This document shows, piece after piece, positions 59,563-64,000 of a stretch of DNA of 64,000 bases. Source of the stretch: Methylobacterium sp. Leaf108 (lineage in GTDB: Bacteria; Pseudomonadota; Alphaproteobacteria; Rhizobiales; Beijerinckiaceae); assembly GCF_001423265.1 (NCBI RefSeq), contig NZ_LMND01000030.1, positions 256-64,255 of the forward strand, given 5' to 3'. The notes below the pieces were generated by a model. That model had not been told where the DNA came from. It did no database searches and saw only the letters and a list, made by a program, of their open reading frames with translations. The position numbers and the translations under genes are program-made. How positions within the stretch are numbered: position 1 is the stretch's first letter; every line of letters begins with the position of its first letter.

Positions 59563-60924
59563 ATGGGCGACGTGCGCAAATATTTCGGAACCGACGGCAT
59601 CCGAGGACTGGCCAACGGCGTGATCACGCCGGAACTGGCGCTCAAGGTGGGGCAGGCCGCCGGCCTGGTGTTCCAGCGCGGCGACCACCGCCATCGCGTC
59701 GTCATCGGCAAGGACACCCGTCTGTCGGGCTACATGATCGAGACCGCGCTCATGGCCGGCTTCACCTCCGTGGGGATGGACGTGCTCCAGCTCGGTCCGA
59801 TGCCGACGCCGGCCGTGGCCATGCTGACCCGCTCGATGCGCGCCGACATCGGCGTGATGATCTCGGCCTCGCACAACGCCTATGAGGACAACGGCATCAA
59901 GCTGTTCGGCCCGGACGGGTTCAAGCTCTCCGACGAGGTCGAGCGCGAGATCGAGGCCTTGATCGACGGTGCCCTGCACAAGCGGCTGGCCGGCTCCCTC
60001 GACATCGGCCGGGCCAAGCGGATCGAGAGCGTGCACGCCCGCTACATCGAGTTCGCCAAGCGCACCCTGCCGCGCCAGGTCACCCTCGACGGCCTGCGCG
60101 TGGTGGTCGATTGCGCCAACGGCGCCGGCTACCGGGTCGCGCCCGAGACCCTGTGGGAGCTCGGTGCCGAGGTCATCGCCATCGGCGTCGAGCCGGACGG
60201 CTTCAACATCAACCGTGGGGTCGGCTCGACGGCGCCGGCGGCGCTGGCCGCCAAGGTCCGCGAATTGCGCGCCGACATCGGCATCGCCCTCGACGGCGAC
60301 GCCGACCGCGTGCTGATCGTCGACGAGAAGGGCCAGACCGTCGACGGCGACCAGCTCATGGCGGTGATCGCCCGCTCGTGGAAGGAAGACGACCGGCTGA
60401 CCAAGCCCGGCATCGTCGCCACGATCATGTCGAACCTCGGCCTCGAACGCTATCTGGCCGGCATCGACCTCACCCTGGCGCGCACGGCGGTGGGCGACCG
60501 CTACGTCCTCGAGCATATGCGTGAGCACGGCTACAACCTCGGCGGCGAGCAGTCCGGCCACATCATCATGTCCGACTACGCCACCACCGGCGACGGCCTC
60601 GTGGCGGCCCTGCAGGTGCTCAGCGTCGTCAAGCGCCTGGAACGGCCGGTGAGCGATGTCTGCCACTGCTTCGATCCGTTGCCGCAGATCCTACGCAACG
60701 TCCGCTACGGCGCCGGCGAGCCGTTGAAGCAGGACACCGTGGTGACCGCGATCGAGCACGCGCGCTCGCGCCTGGGCAATGCCGGACGCCTGGTCATCAG
60801 GCCCTCGGGCACCGAGCCGGTGATCCGGGTGATGGCGGAGGGCGACGACCGTGGCCTCGTCTCCGCGGTGGTGGACGACGTCGTCGATGCGGTCGCCCGG
60901 GTGGCGGCCAAGGCCGCCGCCTGA
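59563..60924 (+). CDS. glmM: Phosphoglucosamine mutase
   Basis: A 453-aa enzyme converting glucosamine-6-phosphate to glucosamine-1-phosphate for peptidoglycan and LPS. The phosphorylated Ser103 lies in [16 protein letters not shown], the metal loop is [11 protein letters not shown] and the C-terminal phosphate loop is [14 protein letters not shown] 59563 opens [15 protein letters not shown], the usual start. Confidence 0.97.
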   Translation: MGDVRKYFGTDGIRGLANGVITPELALKVGQAAGLVFQRGDHRHRVVIGKDTRLSGYMIETALMAGFTSVGMDVLQLGPMPTPAVAMLTRSMRADIGVMISASHNAYEDNGIKLFGPDGFKLSDEVEREIEALIDGALHKRLAGSLDIGRAKRIESVHARYIEFAKRTLPRQVTLDGLRVVVDCANGAGYRVAPETLWELGAEVIAIGVEPDGFNINRGVGSTAPAALAAKVRELRADIGIALDGDADRVLIVDEKGQTVDGDQLMAVIARSWKEDDRLTKPGIVATIMSNLGLERYLAGIDLTLARTAVGDRYVLEHMREHGYNLGGEQSGHIIMSDYATTGDGLVAALQVLSVVKRLERPVSDVCHCFDPLPQILRNVRYGAGEPLKQDTVVTAIEHARSRLGNAGRLVIRPSGTEPVIRVMAEGDDRGLVSAVVDDVVDAVARVAAKAAA

Positions 60925-60935
60925 GGGCCGGCGCC

Positions 60936-61268
60936 TCAGGGCGATTCGTCGTCCAGGAGAGCGGGCGCGAGGCGGCGCCAGGCCGCCAGCAGGACCCGGC
61001 CGACGAACGCCTCGTCCGCGTCCCACAGATCGAGGTTGGTCCAGCCCCGGCGACCCCAGGCTCCCTCGATGGGCGTGAGCAGGCAGGGTGCCTCCTCGTC
61101 GAGGGTGGCGATATCGGCCGGCGTGAGCCGGACCACCAGACGCTCCTCCTCCAGCCACAGGGTCGCGAAGATGCGCCCGGCGAGGCGGAAGTCGGGGTTG
61201 CCGTTGTGGGCGCCTTCGACCACCTCGGGCAGCCTCGATGCCAGCCGGGTCACGTCCGTGGCGAGCAT
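60936..61268 (-). CDS. MmcQ/YjbR-like protein
   Basis: A 110-aa single-domain protein of the MmcQ/YjbR family (CyaY-like fold): LASRLPEVVEGAHNGNPDFR, FATLWLEEERLVVRLTP and the C-terminal WTNLDLWDADEAFVG. Members bind DNA weakly or have unknown function. Convergent with glmM by 11 bases. Confidence 0.85.
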   Translation of the reverse strand: MLATDVTRLASRLPEVVEGAHNGNPDFRLAGRIFATLWLEEERLVVRLTPADIATLDEEAPCLLTPIEGAWGRRGWTNLDLWDADEAFVGRVLLAAWRRLAPALLDDESP

Positions 61269-61470
61269 GATCTGACTCTTTCCTTGAGGTGTCGGCGGAC
61301 GGGAGCTGCCGTCCGCACGTGCGAGAGGGATTCCATCGCCGGGATTCTACGTCCGGTAGAAATGTCCCGCGAGGTGTTTCGGCCAGGGTGTTGATGGCAG
61401 CCCTGATCTTCGTGCCGACATGAACAGAGGGTTAAATTCAGTAACGCGGCACTAGGGATAACTTTTAACG

Positions 61471-61486
61471 TTAAGCCTGATTTAAC
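61471..61486 (+). promoter_or_regulatory. CtrA binding box (TTAA-N7-TTAAC)
   Basis: TTAA (61471-61474), seven bases GCCTGAT, TTAAC (61482-61486), an exact match to the CtrA consensus. It lies 78 bases before the ATG of an outer-membrane protein gene; a further palindrome TTAACGTTAA (61465-61474) overlaps it. The surrounding sequence is unusually A/T-rich. This suggests cell-cycle control by CtrA; not tested. Confidence 0.7.
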
Positions 61487-61563
61487 CTCTTGGGGACATC
61501 CTCCAACTCGTCATCCAAGCCGGCGCCCGAGCTTCCGGCACGCGATCGAGTAAAGGACACCCC

Positions 61564-62472
61564 ATGCGCCGCTCCAAGCTCTCCGCTTTGGCGCGCTCGA
61601 TCACGCTCCTTGTGAGCGTGGGAGCGCCATGCCTCGCCCAGGCCGCCGACCTCCTGCCCCCGCTGCCCCCCGAGCCGCTGCCCCCGCCGATCGAGATCGG
61701 CGGCGGCTGGTACCTGCGCGGCGACGTCGGTGTCGGTGCGGTCGAAGTCTCCAAGATCAAGACCATCATCCCGGGCGGCGGCGCGCTGCCGCCGGCCTAC
61801 GGCATCGACCAGAAGGCGGTCTCCGAGCAGTACTTCGCCGGCGGCGGTGTCGGCTACCAGTTCAACGCGTTCCTGCGCGGCGACATCACGGGTGAGTACC
61901 GTGGCGGCAGCCGGATCAGCTTCAGCGACAGCTTCAATGCCTTCGACGGCAACGGCCGCCAGATCTTCGACGGCCAGGGCCGGCCCTACAAGTCGATCAA
62001 CTTCTACAACGGCAACATCTCGTCGGTGGTCGTCATGGCCAACGGCTACATCGATCTCGGCACCTGGTACGGCGTGACGCCGTTCGTCGGCGGCGGCGCC
62101 GGCTACGCCTTCCACAAGATGTCGGGCTTCCACGATGTCGGCGCCGGCGGCGCCACCGGCGGCTTCGGCTACGCCCCGGACAAGAAGTCGTCCAGCTTCG
62201 CCTGGGCGGCGCAGGCCGGCCTCGCCTATGCCGTGACGCCCAACGTCAGCCTCGAACTGGCCTATCGCTACATGAACCTCGGGACCGTGAAGTCCGGCAA
62301 CGTCGCCTGCTTCAACGATCCGGGCTGCGGGTACGTCAGCTACCAGGCCAAGGAGATCACCTCCCACGACGTGAAGCTCGGCATGCGCTGGCTGCTCGGC
62401 GGCGTCGGTGTCGCCGCCCTGCCGCCGCTGGCCCCGAGCTACGAGCCCGGCCCGCTGGTGCGCAAGTACTGA
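61564..62472 (+). CDS. Outer-membrane beta-barrel protein (Omp25/Omp31-like)
   Basis: A 302-aa outer-membrane protein: signal peptide to about residue 28 (CLAQA), a Pro-rich segment (LLPPLPPEPLPPPI), and a predicted 8-stranded barrel ending in a Tyr (...PLVRKY). Internal strands such as GYIDLGTWYGVTPFVGGGAG and SLELAYRYMNLG are typical of OmpW/Omp25-type porin-like proteins of Rhizobiales. Function is structural or permeability related. Downstream terminator at 62519; CtrA box upstream. Confidence 0.88.
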   Translation: MRRSKLSALARSITLLVSVGAPCLAQAADLLPPLPPEPLPPPIEIGGGWYLRGDVGVGAVEVSKIKTIIPGGGALPPAYGIDQKAVSEQYFAGGGVGYQFNAFLRGDITGEYRGGSRISFSDSFNAFDGNGRQIFDGQGRPYKSINFYNGNISSVVVMANGYIDLGTWYGVTPFVGGGAGYAFHKMSGFHDVGAGGATGGFGYAPDKKSSSFAWAAQAGLAYAVTPNVSLELAYRYMNLGTVKSGNVACFNDPGCGYVSYQAKEITSHDVKLGMRWLLGGVGVAALPPLAPSYEPGPLVRKY

Positions 62473-62518
62473 TCGCAGACCCGTTCCGCCGCGAACGGCG
62501 ACTGGGAACTCGAGACGA

Positions 62519-62554
62519 GGGCGACGCGGACATCGGGTCCGCGCCGCCCTTTTT
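62519..62554 (+). terminator. Terminator after the first outer-membrane protein gene
   Basis: GGGCGACGCGGA (62519-62530) pairs with TCCGCGCCGCCC (62538-62549), one mismatch, loop CATCGGG, T run 62550-62554. Confidence 0.9.
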
Positions 62555-62684
62555 GCTGTCGGAGCGATCCCGATCGCCGCCCGAGAAATGCGATCCCGGC
62601 AACCGGTTATTAAGGTTACCCAAGTAGAACGGGACAACAGGCTCAGCACGCCTCCCTAGAGGCCACGCCTTGAGGACGATCCCC

Positions 62685-63515
62685 ATGCGTACCCTGATTG
62701 GTTTCCTTGTCGCGGGACTGGCCGCTTTCGGAACTCCGGCGGCCCAGGCGGCCGATCTCGACTACGGCGTCCTGCGCGGCGCGGAATACGACACTCCGGT
62801 GCAGACCGTCGATTGGACCGGCGTCTATGTCGGCGGGCACGGCGGCTACACCGGAACCAGTGTGGGCTTCGGCAACGCCGGCCGGTCCGAGATCGCCCAG
62901 ATCGTGAGGGGATTGCGGGTCGAGGCGGAGTACGGCGTGTCCGGAAGCAACCGCCTGCGGTCGAAGAACGGACGCGGCGGCTCCTTCGGTGGATTCGCGG
63001 GCTACAACATGCAGTTCGACGATACCGTCGTCGGCATCGAGGTCGATTACACCAGTCTGAACCAGTCCGTCGCCTCGTCCGACAGCCTCGGCCGCAACGT
63101 GACGCTGAGCAACGGCCTCTACGACAGTTTCGCGATCGCCACTCGTTCGAGCGCGAAGATGATCGACTACGGCACGATCCGGGCCCGCGGCGGCTTCGCC
63201 TTCGGTCCGTTCATGCCCTTCGCCACGGCGGGTATCGCCTTCGGCCGGGCCGAAGTCCGCAACCAGGTCCAGGTGAGCCTGCGGGAGTACACCGACAACA
63301 CCCGGACCACGCTCGTGGGCGCGCTCGACCAGTCGGGCGGCGGCGGCGCGAAGGAGAAATATGCCCTCGGCTTCGCGGCGGGCGGCGGCATCGACTACGC
63401 CATCACCTCCAACGTCTTCCTGCGTGCGGAATACCAGTACATCCAGTTCGCCGACTTCGGGGACCAGAAGGTCCACCTCAACACCGTCCGCGGCGCGCTC
63501 GGCGTGAAGTTCTGA
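62685..63515 (+). CDS. Outer-membrane beta-barrel protein (Omp25-like), second copy
   Basis: A 276-aa outer-membrane protein: signal peptide to about residue 23 (PAAQA), then DWTGVYVGGHGGYTG, the classic first strand of Omp25/Omp31 proteins, and a final ...RGALGVKF with terminal Phe for BAM recognition. GAGGA precedes ATG 62685. Its sequence differs enough from the preceding gene that it is not a recent duplicate. A small secreted-protein gene follows 28 bases later. Confidence 0.9.
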   Translation: MRTLIGFLVAGLAAFGTPAAQAADLDYGVLRGAEYDTPVQTVDWTGVYVGGHGGYTGTSVGFGNAGRSEIAQIVRGLRVEAEYGVSGSNRLRSKNGRGGSFGGFAGYNMQFDDTVVGIEVDYTSLNQSVASSDSLGRNVTLSNGLYDSFAIATRSSAKMIDYGTIRARGGFAFGPFMPFATAGIAFGRAEVRNQVQVSLREYTDNTRTTLVGALDQSGGGGAKEKYALGFAAGGGIDYAITSNVFLRAEYQYIQFADFGDQKVHLNTVRGALGVKF

Positions 63516-63543
63516 TCCACCGACCGTTCAGCGAGACGTCTCC

Positions 63544-63813
63544 ATGATCCGCACCTTCATCCTCGGCACCGCCCTCGCGCTCGGCCTGGTGTCGCTGGCC
63601 CAGGCCGACGGTTTCGAGCCGGGCCGCGAGCCGGCCTACGACCGGCCGCGTGTGCAACGGGTCGTCCATCACCGCCGTCTCATTACGGTGCGGCGGCGCT
63701 ACGTGACGCGGCACGTGTATCACGAGCGGCACGTCCGCCCGATTGCACCGGGTGGCCTCACCCACTCGCTCAACGTGCCGATCTATAACGTGCCGCCGCG
63801 CCGGTTTCCCTGA
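63544..63813 (+). CDS. Small secreted Arg/His-rich protein
   Basis: An 89-aa protein with signal peptide (about 1-21, LAQA) and a strongly basic mature part rich in Arg, His and Tyr (VVHHRRLITVRRRYVTRHVY). It follows the outer-membrane protein gene by 28 bases, so it may be co-expressed. Such short basic secreted proteins are common in Methylobacterium; function unknown. ATG 63544 was chosen for the signal peptide. Confidence 0.65.
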   Translation: MIRTFILGTALALGLVSLAQADGFEPGREPAYDRPRVQRVVHHRRLITVRRRYVTRHVYHERHVRPIAPGGLTHSLNVPIYNVPPRRFP

Positions 63814-63820
63814 GACCGGC

Positions 63821-64000
63821 TCAGCTCTCGAGCTCGCTGTCCCAGTAAAGGTAGTCGAGCCAGGTGTGGTGGTAGTCGCGGTGGTCGAACTCCGGCTGGC
63901 GGTGGTGCAGTTCGTACCGGGTCGGCCGGCGCGGCTCGTTCAGAAGCGGCATCTCGGCTTCCGCGGGCGTGCGGTTCGACTTTCGCAGGTTGCACGGGGA
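63821..64000 (-). CDS. HNH endonuclease, C-terminal part (cut by window edge)
   Basis: Read on the minus strand, the last 59 codons before a stop at 63821 give SPCNLRKSNRTPAEAEMPLL then NEPRRPTRYELHH and end ...HTWLDYLYWDSELES. The PCN..K...TP.EA pattern is the second zinc/active-site part of HNH nucleases, and the tail resembles HNH nucleases of Methylobacterium, from memory. The catalytic His and start lie beyond base 64000. Confidence 0.7.
   Translation of the reverse strand, partial: SPCNLRKSNRTPAEAEMPLLNEPRRPTRYELHHRQPEFDHRDYHHTWLDYLYWDSELES

Overview
The window looks like a chromosomal segment of a GC-rich alphaproteobacterium of the order Hyphomicrobiales (Rhizobiales), most likely a Methylobacterium or Methylorubrum relative. 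The clues are the direct-repeat SOS box GTTC-N7-GTTC, a ROSE-like RNA thermometer before an hsp20 gene, a TTAA-N7-TTAAC CtrA box, the glyA-nrdR-ribD-ribC ... ribH-nusB-thiL and bamE/CBP3-like/DUF177/plsX/fabH/ihfA/merR gene orders, and the C-terminal end of a Methylobacterium-type HNH nuclease at the right edge. The genus is an inference; no rRNA gene is present. No insertion sequence, prophage, integrase or CRISPR array was seen, so this is mostly housekeeping DNA with a few accessory pieces.

Layout, left to right. The 3' end of a probable initiator tRNA (1-28) is followed by a terminator and the SOS-controlled imuA-imuB-dnaE2 mutasome operon (341-6013). Next come a remnant of an HxlR-type regulator, the proton-pumping pyrophosphatase gene hppA (minus), and a minus-strand probable copper-uptake operon (DUF2946 protein, YcnI-PCuAC fusion, TonB receptor; 8879-12544). 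After an L,D-transpeptidase and a small acidic hypothetical protein comes the one-carbon/riboflavin block glyA, nrdR, ribD, ribC, which is split by a chemoreceptor gene from ribH, nusB and thiL (15052-23544). An Old Yellow Enzyme reductase, an HWE histidine kinase and a HAD hydrolase follow.

The middle holds bamE (minus), a cytochrome bc1 assembly chaperone, DUF177/YceD, plsX, fabH, ihfA and a MerR regulator (27832-32773), then the stress-related prkA-yeaH-spoVR set (33763-38667), pncB, a soluble MCP-like protein, pxpA, an AI-2E-family permease with a large cytosolic tail, a HisN-like phosphatase, an alpha/beta hydrolase and hsp20.

The right third holds small secreted and helix-turn-helix proteins, a Kdo 3-hydroxylase, a small monooxygenase, hemC, a divergent GSCFA/WcbI pair probably acting on surface polysaccharide, a single-domain response regulator, the cell-envelope/essential run pal-cpoB-tilS-ftsH-glmM (54756-60924), a YjbR-like protein, two outer-membrane beta-barrel proteins (the first under a CtrA box), a small secreted protein and a truncated HNH nuclease at the edge.

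Nothing here is clearly a new defence or mobile system. The most interesting items are regulatory (the ROSE-like thermometer, the CtrA box, three 20-bp tandem repeats before pxpA) and architectural (the fused YcnI-PCuAC copper protein with its TonB receptor, the soluble chemoreceptor with reversed domain order, the GSCFA/WcbI pair).
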